A DNA stretch of 64,000 bases from Cyanobacteria bacterium REEB417 (GTDB lineage: Bacteria; Cyanobacteriota; Cyanobacteriia; PCC-6307; Cyanobiaceae), in NCBI GenBank assembly GCA_018970945.1, contig JAGWVJ010000002.1, positions 62,001 through 126,000 on the forward strand, read 5' to 3'. Position numbers and translations under genes: made by a program. Under the pieces are notes generated by a model. The model ran no database searches. It was given only the letters and a program-made list of their open reading frames with translations, and was not told the DNA's origin. Shown here piece by piece: positions 8,704 to 17,314 of the stretch (the first letter of the stretch is position 1; the number at the start of each line of letters is the position of its first letter).

Positions 8704-11700
8704 TCACACGGTCAGCACGTCCGCGTTCTGGTCGCGCTGCTGTGCGGCCCGCTGGGCCTCGGTGAGGCCATCGGCCCCAGGGATCTGGGCGGCCATGAGC
8801 GCCAACCAGTCCTTGAGCTCTTCGACCTGCTTCTGGATCGGCAGCACCCCCAGGCCCCGGGCCAGCACCTTGGCGGTGCTGCCCGTGCCGGGCTGGTACA
8901 CCAGGCGCCCATGCAGATGCTGGGGCAGCCCCTGGCGCAGCAGCCTGAAGGCGGGCTCCTCCATGGGGGTCTCGAGTGCAATGTTGGGCTTCTCGGGCTT
9001 GAGTCTTGAAAAGCCGCAACGCCTCGCCAGCAGCTTGAGCTCCATCAGCTCAAGCAGGGCGATCACCGGGGCCGGCAGGGCGCCATAGCGATCGACCCAG
9101 CCCGTGGCCAGCTCCAGCAGGGCCTCCTTGCTGGCGCAGTCCGCCGCTGCCCGGTAGGCCGCCATCTTCTCGTCGTTGTCGGCGATCCAGTCACCGGGAA
9201 TGAACGCGGTGATCGGCAGATCGATCTGCGTGTCCTCAACCCTGGGAATGTCCTGGCCCTGGATCTCAGCCAGGCACTCCTGGAGCATCTCCATGTAGAG
9301 GTCGAAGCCGATTGTCTCCATCTGGCCGCTCTGCTCGACACCCAGCAGGTTGCCGACACCGCGGATCTCCATGTCGCGCATGGCCAGCTGGTAGCCGGAA
9401 CCGAGCTGGGCGAACTCCTGAATCGCCCGCAGCCGTGCCCGGGCCGCCTCACTTAGTGAGGCATCACCGGGATAGAACAGCCAGGCATGGGCCTGGATGC
9501 CGCTGCGGCCCACCCGCCCCCGCAGCTGGTACAGCTGGGCCAGACCGAACTTGTGGGCGTCCTCGATCAGGATCGTGTTGACCCTTGGAATGTCGAGCCC
9601 GCTCTCCACAATCGTCGTGCACAGCATCAGGTCGGCCTCGCCGGCGTTGAAGGCGACCATGGCGCTCTCGAGCTCCCCCTCGGCCATCTGGCCGTGGGCC
9701 ACCAGCAGCCGCAGCCCCGGCAGCATCGCCCGCAGCTGGGTGGCCACCTCCTCAATGCCCTCGACCCGCGGCACCACGTAGAAGATCTGCCCCCCGCGGT
9801 CGAGCTCTTGACGGATGGCACTGCGCACCGCCTCTTCGTCGAGGGCGGCCAGGTGGGTCTTGATCGGCCGGCGCAGCGGCGGTGGCGTGGTGATCAGGCT
9901 CATTTCACGCACCCCTGAAAGGCTCATGTAGAGCGTTCGCGGGATCGGTGTGGCCGAGAGGGTCAAGACGTCAACGTCCTTGCGCAGGGCCTTGATCTTT
10001 TCCTTCTGATTGACGCCGAAGCGCTGCTCTTCGTCGACCACCAGCAGACCCAGCTGCTTGAAGCTGGTGCCCTTGCCCAGTAACTGATGGGTGCCCACCA
10101 CCACATCGACTGAGCCTTCGGTCAGGCCCTCGAGGATCGTCTTGCGCTCGCCTGCGGTGCGAAAGCGGTTCAGCAGGCTCACCTTGAGTGGGTAGGGGGC
10201 GAAGCGTTCGCTCAGGGTGCGCCAGTGCTGCTGGGCCAGCACCGTGGTCGGGGCCAGCATGGCCACCTGCTTGCCGGCGGTGACGGCCTTGAAGATCGCC
10301 CGGATCGCCACTTCGGTCTTGCCGAAGCCCACATCGCCGCAGACCAGCCGGTCCATCGGTGACGGCTGCTCCATGTCGCGCTTGACATCGGCGATCGCCT
10401 TGACCTGGTCGGGCGTGGGCTCGTAGGGGAAAGACTCCTCCAGTTCGTTCTGCCAGGGCCCATCGGGCGGGTAGGCATAGCCCGGTGCCTTGTGGCGTTC
10501 GGCGTAGAGCTTGACCAGGTCGAGGGCCACCTTGCGGATGGCCTTCTGGGCCCGCTCCTTGGCCTTGCTCCAGGCGGTGCCGCCCATGCGGTTGAGCTCA
10601 GGGGGAGCATCGCTGGTGGCCCGGTAGCGGCCCAGGCTGCCCAGCTGGTCGGCGGCCACCCGCAGCAGGCCATCGGCGTACTGCACCACCAGGTAGTCGC
10701 GCGACTCGCCGCCGAGGGCCAGCTTCTCGAGCTTGAGAAACCGGCCGATCCCGTGGTTGCGGTGCACCACGAAATCGCCCGGCCGCATCTTGTTGGGGTC
10801 GACGGTGCGGCTGGCGGCCTTGCGGCGCCTCCGCACGTAGCCGCTGGCGGCGAGGCTGTGCTGGCCGAAGAACTCCCGGTCGGTGATCAACACCAGCCGC
10901 CAGGCGGGCAGCTGCAGCCCCTCGAGTTCGGCGGTGCCCCGGGTTTTCAGGGCCACCGGCGTCTTCTGCTCGACTAGCCGCTCGATCGCCGGGGTGTCAA
11001 GCGGGTTGGGAACGAAGCGGGCGATGCAGTCGTGTTCTTCGAGCAGGGCCACGGCCCGGCTCGGCTGGGCCGACAGCAGCCAGACCGTGGCGTGGTCCCT
11101 CTGGAAACCGTTGATCAGGCCGGCCAGCTTGCCGAAGGCATTGGGGTAGGCCGGCACCGAGCGGCTGGCCAGATCGAGCTGGTTGGGATGGTGGTCGGTC
11201 TCGTGCAGCTCGCACAGGTCGAAGCCCGCAAAGGCATGACTGGCCTCGGCCAGGGCGGCGGCGGGGTCGCGATGCAGGCGTGGCGCCAGGGTGGTGCCCA
11301 GGTCGGTTTCGACCTCGTGGTGGTGGTTCACCACGTGGTCCAGCCATTGCTGCCCATGGGCCAGGGCGGCCCGACGCTCGTCGATGGCGATCAGCGTGCC
11401 CGGATCGAGGTAGTCGAGCAGCGAGGCCGGTTGGCCCCAAGCCAGCCCCATCAGCCGCCTCAGGCCCTCCGTGGGCGTGCCGCCATCGAGCAACCTGTCG
11501 AGCTCGGCCGGGCTCAGCAGGTGTTCCAGGCCTTCCGGCATGGCATCGCGCAGGGCCGCGGCGATCAGGGGGCCATAGCCGCTGGGGGTGAGCCGCACCA
11601 CCTCGACGGCATCGAGGGAGCGCTGGCTGGCGGGGTCGAATTCGCGCAGTTTCTCGAGCTCCTCACCAAAGAACTCGAGCCGCACCGGCAGTTCGCTGCT

Positions 11701-12291
11701 GACCGGAAACACATCGATGATGTCGCCCCGGCGGCTCCAGCTGCCCTCCTGTTCGATGCTGGTGACCCGTTCATAGCCCAGTCGGGTCAAGCTCTCCCCC
11801 AGCTCCTCGAGGTTGACGGTGTCGCCCTTGCGCAGGCTCAGGCACTGGGCCTGCAGCGCTGCCGGTGGTGGCAGGTGGGGTTGCAGGGCGCGCTCGGTGG
11901 CCACGATCGCCAGGTCGTTCCAGGCAACGCCCCTGCCGCTGCCACCGTCGTGCAGGTCCAGCAACGCGCTGAGCACCTGCAGCTGGCCCCAGGTGATCTC
12001 GCTTGTGGCATCAAAGGCCTCGTAGGGGCTGGCCTCGCTGGTGGGATAGAGCTGGCAGCTGCGCCAGCCCATCAATTCCAGCAGGGAGGCCCAGCGGCCC
12101 GCCTCCTCAAGGGTGGGGACCACCACCAGCATCGGGGCCTGGCGGCTGCGGGCCAGGGCACTGCTGACCAGAGCCCGGCTGGCCCGGCCGCCACCACCCA
12201 GCCGCAGGCGCTCGCCGCGGTTGATGCGAGCCGCCACCTCACCGGTCAGGGGCGTCTGCTGCAGCTGACGCACCAGGGCAGTGAGGGGCAT
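8704..12291 (-). CDS. mfd: Transcription-repair coupling factor
   Basis: ATP-dependent translocase that removes stalled RNA polymerase and recruits UvrA. It has 1195 residues from the ATG at 12291 (MPLTALVRQL); upstream in-frame codons read as non-coding and overlap the divergent gene. Domains in order are the UvrB-homology region, the polymerase-interacting tudor-like domain starting MRPGDFVVHRNHGIGRF near residue 504, helicase motifs with Walker A CGDVGFGKTE near 650 and DEEQRFGV near 754, then the translocase motif with QLRGRVGRS and the C-terminal regulatory domain. DEEQ replaces the commoner DEEH box. Confidence 0.97.
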   Translation of the reverse strand: MPLTALVRQLQQTPLTGEVAARINRGERLRLGGGGRASRALVSSALARSRQAPMLVVVPTLEEAGRWASLLELMGWRSCQLYPTSEASPYEAFDATSEITWGQLQVLSALLDLHDGGSGRGVAWNDLAIVATERALQPHLPPPAALQAQCLSLRKGDTVNLEELGESLTRLGYERVTSIEQEGSWSRRGDIIDVFPVSSELPVRLEFFGEELEKLREFDPASQRSLDAVEVVRLTPSGYGPLIAAALRDAMPEGLEHLLSPAELDRLLDGGTPTEGLRRLMGLAWGQPASLLDYLDPGTLIAIDERRAALAHGQQWLDHVVNHHHEVETDLGTTLAPRLHRDPAAALAEASHAFAGFDLCELHETDHHPNQLDLASRSVPAYPNAFGKLAGLINGFQRDHATVWLLSAQPSRAVALLEEHDCIARFVPNPLDTPAIERLVEQKTPVALKTRGTAELEGLQLPAWRLVLITDREFFGQHSLAASGYVRRRRKAASRTVDPNKMRPGDFVVHRNHGIGRFLKLEKLALGGESRDYLVVQYADGLLRVAADQLGSLGRYRATSDAPPELNRMGGTAWSKAKERAQKAIRKVALDLVKLYAERHKAPGYAYPPDGPWQNELEESFPYEPTPDQVKAIADVKRDMEQPSPMDRLVCGDVGFGKTEVAIRAIFKAVTAGKQVAMLAPTTVLAQQHWRTLSERFAPYPLKVSLLNRFRTAGERKTILEGLTEGSVDVVVGTHQLLGKGTSFKQLGLLVVDEEQRFGVNQKEKIKALRKDVDVLTLSATPIPRTLYMSLSGVREMSLITTPPPLRRPIKTHLAALDEEAVRSAIRQELDRGGQIFYVVPRVEGIEEVATQLRAMLPGLRLLVAHGQMAEGELESAMVAFNAGEADLMLCTTIVESGLDIPRVNTILIEDAHKFGLAQLYQLRGRVGRSGIQAHAWLFYPGDASLSEAARARLRAIQEFAQLGSGYQLAMRDMEIRGVGNLLGVEQSGQMETIGFDLYMEMLQECLAEIQGQDIPRVEDTQIDLPITAFIPGDWIADNDEKMAAYRAAADCASKEALLELATGWVDRYGALPAPVIALLELMELKLLARRCGFSRLKPEKPNIALETPMEEPAFRLLRQGLPQHLHGRLVYQPGTGSTAKVLARGLGVLPIQKQVEELKDWLALMAAQIPGADGLTEAQRAAQQRDQNADVLTV

Positions 12292-12328
12292 GGAGTTGCG
12301 GCAGCACAGCCGGTCATCTTGGCAAGTG

Positions 12329-13129
12329 ATGGCTGCTCGGCGTTGCGATCCGCCACACTGGCCCAGGTTGTTGGTCCAGGCCCTGCCCAGCTCCCGCGCT
12401 CCTGATGGCAGCGTCCAGCCGATCGGGGATGTTCCTGCTGGAAGGCCATTCATCGTTGTGGCGGGGGCTGTGCTGCTGTTCGGCGTGATCGCCGCCACGC
12501 TGCCGCCGCGGCCAGGGCCCCGGCAGGAGCCCGCCGAAGGGATTGGGGCTGCCGAGCCCCTGCTGGCTGAGTTGGAACGGGCTGATCGGCAGTGGCGTCC
12601 CCGCGTCGAACGCCTGCCGGATGGTGGGGTGCGCTACTGGTATCGGCGCCAGCCGGATGGGACGCCTCTGAGCCTGGCCGAGATCCGCAGGCTGGTGACC
12701 CATCCGCCGAGCTTTGCGGCCGAGCGCCTGGCCATTATCAGCCTGTTGCGCAGGCTGCAGGCCATCGGCGTCGCGGTGCATCTGGAGCCCCCACGGCTGG
12801 CCGGTGCCGCCGCCGAATGGGATCCCGCCTCCCGCCGCGTGCGCATCAAGCCCCAGGTGCTCAGTCAGGGCAGTCGCTCCTTTGCGTTGGTGCTCAATCA
12901 CGAAGCCATCCACGTGGCCCAGAGCTGCCGCGGCGGATCGCTGGGGGGGCGCCCGGTGCCGTTGGGGTTATCGCAGGTCATGCCGGCTTCACTGGCTGCG
13001 GCCCTGCACGATCCCCCGTACCAGCAGGCCGGTGAGTGGCAGAAGGCCCTCGAACGTGAGGCCTACGCCAACCAGCACGATCTGGGCCTGGGTCTGGTGC
13101 TGCTGGAGCAGCACTGTTGGCGCGGTTAA
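12329..13129 (+). CDS. Membrane-anchored protein with HExxH motif, putative zincin
   Basis: About 266 residues with one N-terminal hydrophobic segment (FIVVAGAVLLFGVIAATL, about residues 38-55), so probably anchored with its body outside the cytoplasm. In the body, LVLNHEAIHVAQSCRGGS contains HEAIH, an exact HExxH zinc-protease signature with hydrophobic flanks. A second conserved-looking part near the C-terminus is ALEREAYANQHD, whose Glu could serve as third ligand as in gluzincins. I do not recognise a named family. The start is uncertain: ATG 12329 leaves 37 bp to mfd, while earlier in-frame codons overlap mfd. It ends tail-to-tail with the next gene, sharing TTAA. Confidence 0.7.
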   Translation: MAARRCDPPHWPRLLVQALPSSRAPDGSVQPIGDVPAGRPFIVVAGAVLLFGVIAATLPPRPGPRQEPAEGIGAAEPLLAELERADRQWRPRVERLPDGGVRYWYRRQPDGTPLSLAEIRRLVTHPPSFAAERLAIISLLRRLQAIGVAVHLEPPRLAGAAAEWDPASRRVRIKPQVLSQGSRSFALVLNHEAIHVAQSCRGGSLGGRPVPLGLSQVMPASLAAALHDPPYQQAGEWQKALEREAYANQHDLGLGLVLLEQHCWRG

Positions 13130-13842
13130 CCCGCTGCCCCAGCCTCGCCCGCGGCGATCAGCTCCCCTTCCAGGAGCATGTTGAACTCCAGCAGCTGGCT
13201 GTCGCTGAGTTGCTGACGGCTGCTGCGGCCGAACTTTGATTCCAGCAACTGGCGCCCGCGGCCGGCATCCCAGCCCAGTTGCCCGAGCAGCTGGTCGCAC
13301 TGGCCCAGCAGGTCGCTGCGCTTCAGGGGCACCCCGGCCCTTTCGGGCTCGGTGCCTGCCGGCAGGGCCTCCAGAGCCTTGAGATAGGCCATGAGGTCGG
13401 CATAGGTGGTGAGCCGTGAGCGGCTGCCATGGCCAAAGGCGCGCGCCAGGTAGGTCGACTCCTGCTCCCGGCTCCAGCCCAGCCGCTGCAGCTGCAGATC
13501 CAGGTTGGCCAGTTCACTGCTCCAGTCTTCGGGGTCGGCCTGGGGCTCCTGCACCGGGGGTTCGACTGCCTGCTCCGGCGGCGCAGCGGGCTGTTCGGCG
13601 TGGGGCTGGCCAGGAGCGACCGGGGCGGCAGCGCTGGACTGGGGCCTGCCGGGGCGTCGGGGTTGGCCGCTGGTCTGGGCTTCCAGTTGGGCCGTGAGCC
13701 GGCTTCTGGCCTTCTCCTCGGCCTCTTCGGCGGTGGCACCCTCGCCCAGGGCCATGGCCAGACAGCCCTCTGCTGCGATTGCGCGGGCCCGCACCACCCG
13801 CTGCCCGGTTGCGGCATGCACCAGCTCGATCTCGATCAGCAT
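13126..13842 (-). CDS. Conserved cyanobacterial protein, unknown function
   Basis: 238 residues in three parts: an N-terminal domain resembling a ligand-binding alpha/beta unit (about residues 1-50), a Pro/Ala/Gln/Glu-rich linker of about 60 residues, and a helical C-terminal half with repeated elements LGWSREQESTYLARAFGHG and LGWDAGRGRQLLESKFGRS. The two LGW...FG...SR units look like an internal duplication. I recognise no family. The stop overlaps the stop of the HExxH gene (TTAA shared). It is divergent from the TerC gene. Confidence 0.65.
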   Translation of the reverse strand: MLIEIELVHAATGQRVVRARAIAAEGCLAMALGEGATAEEAEEKARSRLTAQLEAQTSGQPRRPGRPQSSAAAPVAPGQPHAEQPAAPPEQAVEPPVQEPQADPEDWSSELANLDLQLQRLGWSREQESTYLARAFGHGSRSRLTTYADLMAYLKALEALPAGTEPERAGVPLKRSDLLGQCDQLLGQLGWDAGRGRQLLESKFGRSSRQQLSDSQLLEFNMLLEGELIAAGEAGAAG

Positions 13843-13916
13843 CGCCGGGTCCGGCAGGCCAGGGAGGCTTTCTAGAGTGCACCCTTGTGAGCCCCGCTGC
13901 AGCGGTTTGCGCCGGG

Positions 13917-14669
13917 ATGGAAGCCGAATCGATCCAATCGTTGCTGCCGCTGCTCAACAACGCGGATCAGTGGAGTGAACTGCTGCTGCTGCTGCCCCTG
14001 CTGGTGGCATTGGAAGCCGTGCTGTCAGCCGACAACGCCATCGCGCTGGCCGCCATCAGCCGTGGTCTGCACGACCGGGCGCGTCAGCAGCTGGCCCTGA
14101 ACCTGGGTCTGGCTCTGGCGCTGGTGTTTCGCCTCCTGCTGATCGTCGCGGCCCGTTGGGTGCTGAATGTCTGGCCGCTGCAGCTGGCGGCGGCGCTCTA
14201 TCTTCTCTGGCTCTGCGGACGCCACCTGCAGGTGCTCTGGTCGGGACGGCACGGCGACGCAGCAGTAGCGTCCGAGTCGCCAGCCTCCGCGGCTCACAGC
14301 CCCGACCCGACAGCTGTCGCTTCACTGGCATCGGTGGTCGGCACCCTGGCGATCACCGACCTGGCGTTCTCGCTCGACAGTGTTGCTGCGGCGGTGGCGG
14401 TCAGCGACCGGCTTTGGCTGGTGATGGCCGGTGGGGTGATCGGGGTGATCGCGCTACGGCTCACCGCCGGCCTGTTCATTCGCTGGCTGGAGATCTACAG
14501 CCACCTCGAGACCGCAGGTTTTCTGGCCGTCGGCCTGGTGGGAATCCGCCTGTTGCTTCGTCTGGGGATGCCCGAGCACCTGCCCCCTGAATGGGTGTTG
14601 CTGCTGGCCGTGGCCTGTCTGTTTGTCTGGGGCTTCTCGAGCCGCAGACCCATTGATGTGACCCCATGA
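13917..14669 (+). CDS. TerC-family membrane protein (putative metal exporter)
   Basis: Polytopic inner or thylakoid membrane protein of about 250 residues. The two family motifs are present: EAVLSADNAIALAAI near residue 32 and TDLAFSLDSVAAAVAV near residue 147, each with the membrane-embedded acidic residues, and a third conserved site LETAGF. TerC proteins are linked to Mn2+ or other metal export and tellurite resistance, and in plants to thylakoid membrane insertion. The ATG at 13917 is preferred; a GTG at 13887 is in frame. The stop overlaps the next start by 4 bp (ATGA). Confidence 0.88.
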   Translation: MEAESIQSLLPLLNNADQWSELLLLLPLLVALEAVLSADNAIALAAISRGLHDRARQQLALNLGLALALVFRLLLIVAARWVLNVWPLQLAAALYLLWLCGRHLQVLWSGRHGDAAVASESPASAAHSPDPTAVASLASVVGTLAITDLAFSLDSVAAAVAVSDRLWLVMAGGVIGVIALRLTAGLFIRWLEIYSHLETAGFLAVGLVGIRLLLRLGMPEHLPPEWVLLLAVACLFVWGFSSRRPIDVTP

Positions 14670-15028
14670 GGGTTGAGTTGCGCCAGAGCGGCAGCGGCCG
14701 GTTGCTCGATCAGCTCGAGGTGGCCGATCTGGCTGATGTGCCCCATCCCGGTCGCTGGTTCAGCAACGAGGGTCGGAGCTTCCTGGTGCTGCAGCGCAGC
14801 CATCGTTATCAGTTCCGGGCGGGTCGCTATCAGCTCGCTGCCGTGGCCCTGCAGGTGAAGGCGCAGCAGCGACCGGCCGACGCCCGCCTTTGGCGGCACC
14901 AGTGGGTGATCGGCGATCCCAGTTGCCGTTTCAATGCCCGCAGCCCCCTGCTGCGTTGTGCGGTTTTGCCCGATGGGCCTTGCGATCGCTGTAACCACTA
15001 CGAGGCCGGCAACGGCACCGAGACCTGA
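14666..15028 (+). CDS. DUF6464-like protein
   Basis: 120 residues, soluble. A block around EGRSFLVLQRSHRYQFRAG is followed by a C-terminal cysteine set, GDPSCRFNARSPLLRCAV and GPCDRCNHYE, four cysteines arranged like a metal-binding or disulfide site. This arrangement matches the cyanobacterial DUF6464 family as I remember it; no function is known. It overlaps the TerC stop by 4 bp and abuts the next gene, so the three are probably one transcript. Confidence 0.75.
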   Translation: MRVELRQSGSGRLLDQLEVADLADVPHPGRWFSNEGRSFLVLQRSHRYQFRAGRYQLAAVALQVKAQQRPADARLWRHQWVIGDPSCRFNARSPLLRCAVLPDGPCDRCNHYEAGNGTET

Positions 15029-15724
15029 ATGGCCCTGGCTCTGCAGTGGCATCCCTGCCGGGTGCATGAGGGCTACGGGGTCGCGTCAGGTCGCTCACCG
15101 GACACTCCCTACCCGGCCGGCAGCATCTCCCTGCAAGCTCCGCTGTTTGCCGCCAGGGGCATCGACCTCAGTCGGTACTACTCAGGCACCTTGAACCTGG
15201 GATTTGATGACACCCGCTGGCAGCTGAGGTGTCCCGATGCCCAGATCGAGCAGCTGCGCTGGACCGATCGCCATCCGCCCGAGTCCTTCTCGTTCTGGTC
15301 GGTGGCCCTGCGCTGGCAGGGGCAGCCAGAGTCGGTTGCCGGGCTGATCTATTGGCCCCATCCAGAAACCAAGTGCGCCCACCATCAGGATTCCGATCGG
15401 CTCGAGGTGCTGGCCCCCTGGATCGCCGGGATCGCTTCAGTCCAGGCGCTCGAACTGGGGGTGGACCCAGGCCGCTGCCGCCGCATCCGTCCACGCCGGT
15501 TGCAGGCCCAGCTGCTTGAGGCGTGCAAGTTCAGGGTGCTCGCGTCGCAGGAGGCCTTTTTTGCCGACTTTGAGCGCGACGGTCAGCTTGTGCCGGCGTC
15601 TCTTCGCCGCTGGATCCAGGGCGTGCTCCCCCTGGCGCTGGACCTCAGCGATGCCGAGCTCGCCGCGGTGCTGGCGCAGGCGCGTGATCTTTACTGCGAA
15701 TCAGGGCCCAGCCGCGCAGTCTGA
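15029..15724 (+). CDS. Conserved cyanobacterial protein, possible cradle-loop barrel
   Basis: 231 residues, starting one base after the DUF6464 stop. Conserved-looking blocks in order are HEGYGVASG, YPAGSISLQAPLFAARGIDL, YYSGTLNLGFDD, PPESFSFWSVALRW, GLIYWPHPETK and RLEVLAPWIAGI. The succession G.GVASG ... GTLNL ... lEvlAP resembles the order of motifs in archaeal CTP-dependent riboflavin kinases, but this is only an impression. The C-terminal third is helical and Leu/Ala-rich. The function is unknown. A 15-bp tandem repeat starts at its stop codon. Confidence 0.7.
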   Translation: MALALQWHPCRVHEGYGVASGRSPDTPYPAGSISLQAPLFAARGIDLSRYYSGTLNLGFDDTRWQLRCPDAQIEQLRWTDRHPPESFSFWSVALRWQGQPESVAGLIYWPHPETKCAHHQDSDRLEVLAPWIAGIASVQALELGVDPGRCRRIRPRRLQAQLLEACKFRVLASQEAFFADFERDGQLVPASLRRWIQGVLPLALDLSDAELAAVLAQARDLYCESGPSRAV

Positions 15725-15787
15725 AACGGCGCAATTGGCAACCGTGCAATTGGCAACGACGCAATCTGCAACGGCATCGATGGCGAC
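15722..15787. repeat. 15-bp-phased tandem array, five units
   Basis: A hexamer of the form TGAAAC/GGCAAC recurs exactly every 15 bp at 15722, 15737, 15752, 15767 and 15782 (the last is GGCGAC), with GCAAT between units. The first unit includes the stop codon of the preceding gene. The frame stays open after that stop for about 90 bp and would encode pentapeptides such as NGAIG/NRAIG. It fills most of the spacer before the small ORF at 15837. Confidence 0.8.
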
Positions 15788-15836
15788 AAAACGGAGTGCC
15801 CCGCTGGGTTGAACTGAGGGTCTGCTTCTGACAGCC

Positions 15837-16022
15837 ATGCCCTACGAGCCCGGATCGCCCCAGTGCCGTGTGCTGATCGACTGCAAGGACCAGCTCGAGT
15901 CGATGCTGCTAAGCCTCTCACGCATCGATCAGACCGAGGCGATTCGCGCCCAGCTGCTGGAGGTCCACCATCAGCTCGAAACGCTGCATGGTCAGTACCG
16001 CCGCGCCGCATCCGATTCCTGA
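15837..16022 (+). CDS. Small helical protein, 61 residues, unknown
   Basis: ATG-started frame beginning MPYEPGSPQCRVLIDCKDQL and continuing as a probable helical hairpin with heptad-like leucines (LLSLSRIDQTEAIRAQLLEV, then HHQLETLHGQY). The codon pattern agrees with coding sequence, and composition is balanced rather than Arg/Pro-biased like shadow frames nearby. It overlaps the opposite-strand small gene by 31 bp at the 3' ends. No family recognised. Confidence 0.55.
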   Translation: MPYEPGSPQCRVLIDCKDQLESMLLSLSRIDQTEAIRAQLLEVHHQLETLHGQYRRAASDS

Positions 16023-16195
16023 ACCACCGCCAGATCCATTTCGAACACCTGACAGGTTGCGTAGGCGCTGGCCAGGGTGGCGGCATGGGCGCGACCTCGG
16101 GGATGCTCCTGATGGCTGACCACGTAACGCCCTGTCGTCTCGCGATGGATCAGACAGCCACTGCCGGTTTCACCCACATACGAGAGTTCGCCCAT
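15992..16195 (-). CDS. Small conserved protein, 67 residues, unknown
   Basis: ATG-started frame beginning MGELSYVGETGSGCLIHRET and continuing TGRYVVSHQEHP, then an alanine-rich helix and VFEMDLAVVQ. The alternation of beta-like segments with a helix and the normal composition suggest a real small soluble protein; I recall close relatives in picocyanobacteria but no named family. Its 3' end overlaps the 61-residue gene on the other strand. Downstream on the same strand nothing else is co-directed. Confidence 0.6.
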   Translation of the reverse strand: MGELSYVGETGSGCLIHRETTGRYVVSHQEHPRGRAHAATLASAYATCQVFEMDLAVVQESDAARRY

Positions 16196-16280
16196 GACCG
16201 CGGTTCAGAGTCTTCTCTCTCTCTAGCCGTGATCGCGGGGAGCGTCCATGTGCGTGAGTCCACACAACACGGACCGTTAC

Positions 16281-17303
16281 TCAGGCGTCCACGTCCAGAT
16301 GGTCTCCGCTGTGGGCCCCCAGTTGCTGCAGCAGGCTGGTGCCGCTGCTGGCGGCCTTGCCCTCCAGCTGGGCCTGCCGGATCAGCAGCGGGCAGCCGCG
16401 CGTGCTCACCACCAGGCCTAGTCCGGGCTCGCAGGCGAGCACGGTCCCGGGTTGATGGGTCCCAGGCGACCAGCGCTCAAGCACCCGATGCACATCGGGG
16501 CTGAGCTGATCACTCAGGCGACTGATCAGCGGTTCGCTGGCCAGCAGCTTGAGTCGCTTGCCCTGCCACTGGGTGGCGGCTCCTGGGTAGAGCCCCATCA
16601 CCCGCCGGTGAATCGCCAGGGCGCTCTGGTCCCAGTCGATCCGATGGTCATCCTTGGTCAGCGGCCGGGCATGGCAAACCCCTTGATCGCGCTGGGCCCT
16701 CACCCCCAGACGTTCGAGTCGCTCGCCCTCAGGACCCGGTCCGGCCGCTTCGATGCGGGGCAGCGCTTCGACCAGCAGGTCGGCTGTCAGCTGGCTCAGC
16801 CGTGCCGCCAGGGTCAGGGCGTTGTCAAGCAGGGCAATGGGGGTGCTGCGCTCGAGCAGCACTGGGCCGGTGTCCAGTCCCTCGTCCATGGCCATGATTC
16901 CCACGCCGGTGAGGGCATCGCCCTCGATCAGGCTCCACTGGATCGGTGCGGCACCGCGCCAGCGTGGCAGCAGCGATCCATGGCCGTTCCAGCAGCCCAG
17001 TGGAGGCTGTTGCAGCACCTCAGGCGGCAGGATCTGGCCGAAGGCCACCACCACCGACAGATCGGCCCCCAGCAGGGCCAGTTGCTGCTGCATTTCTGGT
17101 TCACGTCGGATCCTGGATGGGGTGAACACCGGCAGGCCCAGCTCCAGGGCCCGGGTCTTGACGGGAGAGCAGACCAGGTCTTTGCCGCGCCCGCGGCGGC
17201 GGTCGGGTTGGCTGACCACTCCGACCAGCTGGTGTCCGGCGGTCACCAGCGCATCAAGGCTGGTGACCGCATAGGCCGGTGTTCCCCAAAACAGAACCCG
17301 CAT
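16281..17303 (-). CDS. fmt: Methionyl-tRNA formyltransferase
   Basis: Formylates initiator Met-tRNA using 10-formyl-THF. It has 340 residues from the ATG at 17303 (MRVLFWGTPAYAV). The catalytic set is visible: Asn and His in CWNGHGSLLPRWRGAAPIQW, and Asp in GIMAMDEGLDTGPVL; the usual NVHASLLP is NGHGSLLP here, keeping the catalytic N and H. A C-terminal OB-like domain follows KDDHRIDW. It starts 11 bp after the tldE stop on the same strand, so it may share that transcript. Confidence 0.96.
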   Translation of the reverse strand: MRVLFWGTPAYAVTSLDALVTAGHQLVGVVSQPDRRRGRGKDLVCSPVKTRALELGLPVFTPSRIRREPEMQQQLALLGADLSVVVAFGQILPPEVLQQPPLGCWNGHGSLLPRWRGAAPIQWSLIEGDALTGVGIMAMDEGLDTGPVLLERSTPIALLDNALTLAARLSQLTADLLVEALPRIEAAGPGPEGERLERLGVRAQRDQGVCHARPLTKDDHRIDWDQSALAIHRRVMGLYPGAATQWQGKRLKLLASEPLISRLSDQLSPDVHRVLERWSPGTHQPGTVLACEPGLGLVVSTRGCPLLIRQAQLEGKAASSGTSLLQQLGAHSGDHLDVDA

Positions 17304-17314
17304 GGAACGGGTGT

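Noticed and set aside
8627-9019. Arg/Gln-rich frame at the mfd end
   Set aside because: Shadow frame of mfd; the real small gene is at 8463-8639 in another frame.
11032-12405. 457-residue plus-strand frame opposite mfd
   Set aside because: Antisense artefact: Gln/Gly-rich, and mfd motifs on the minus strand are unbroken.
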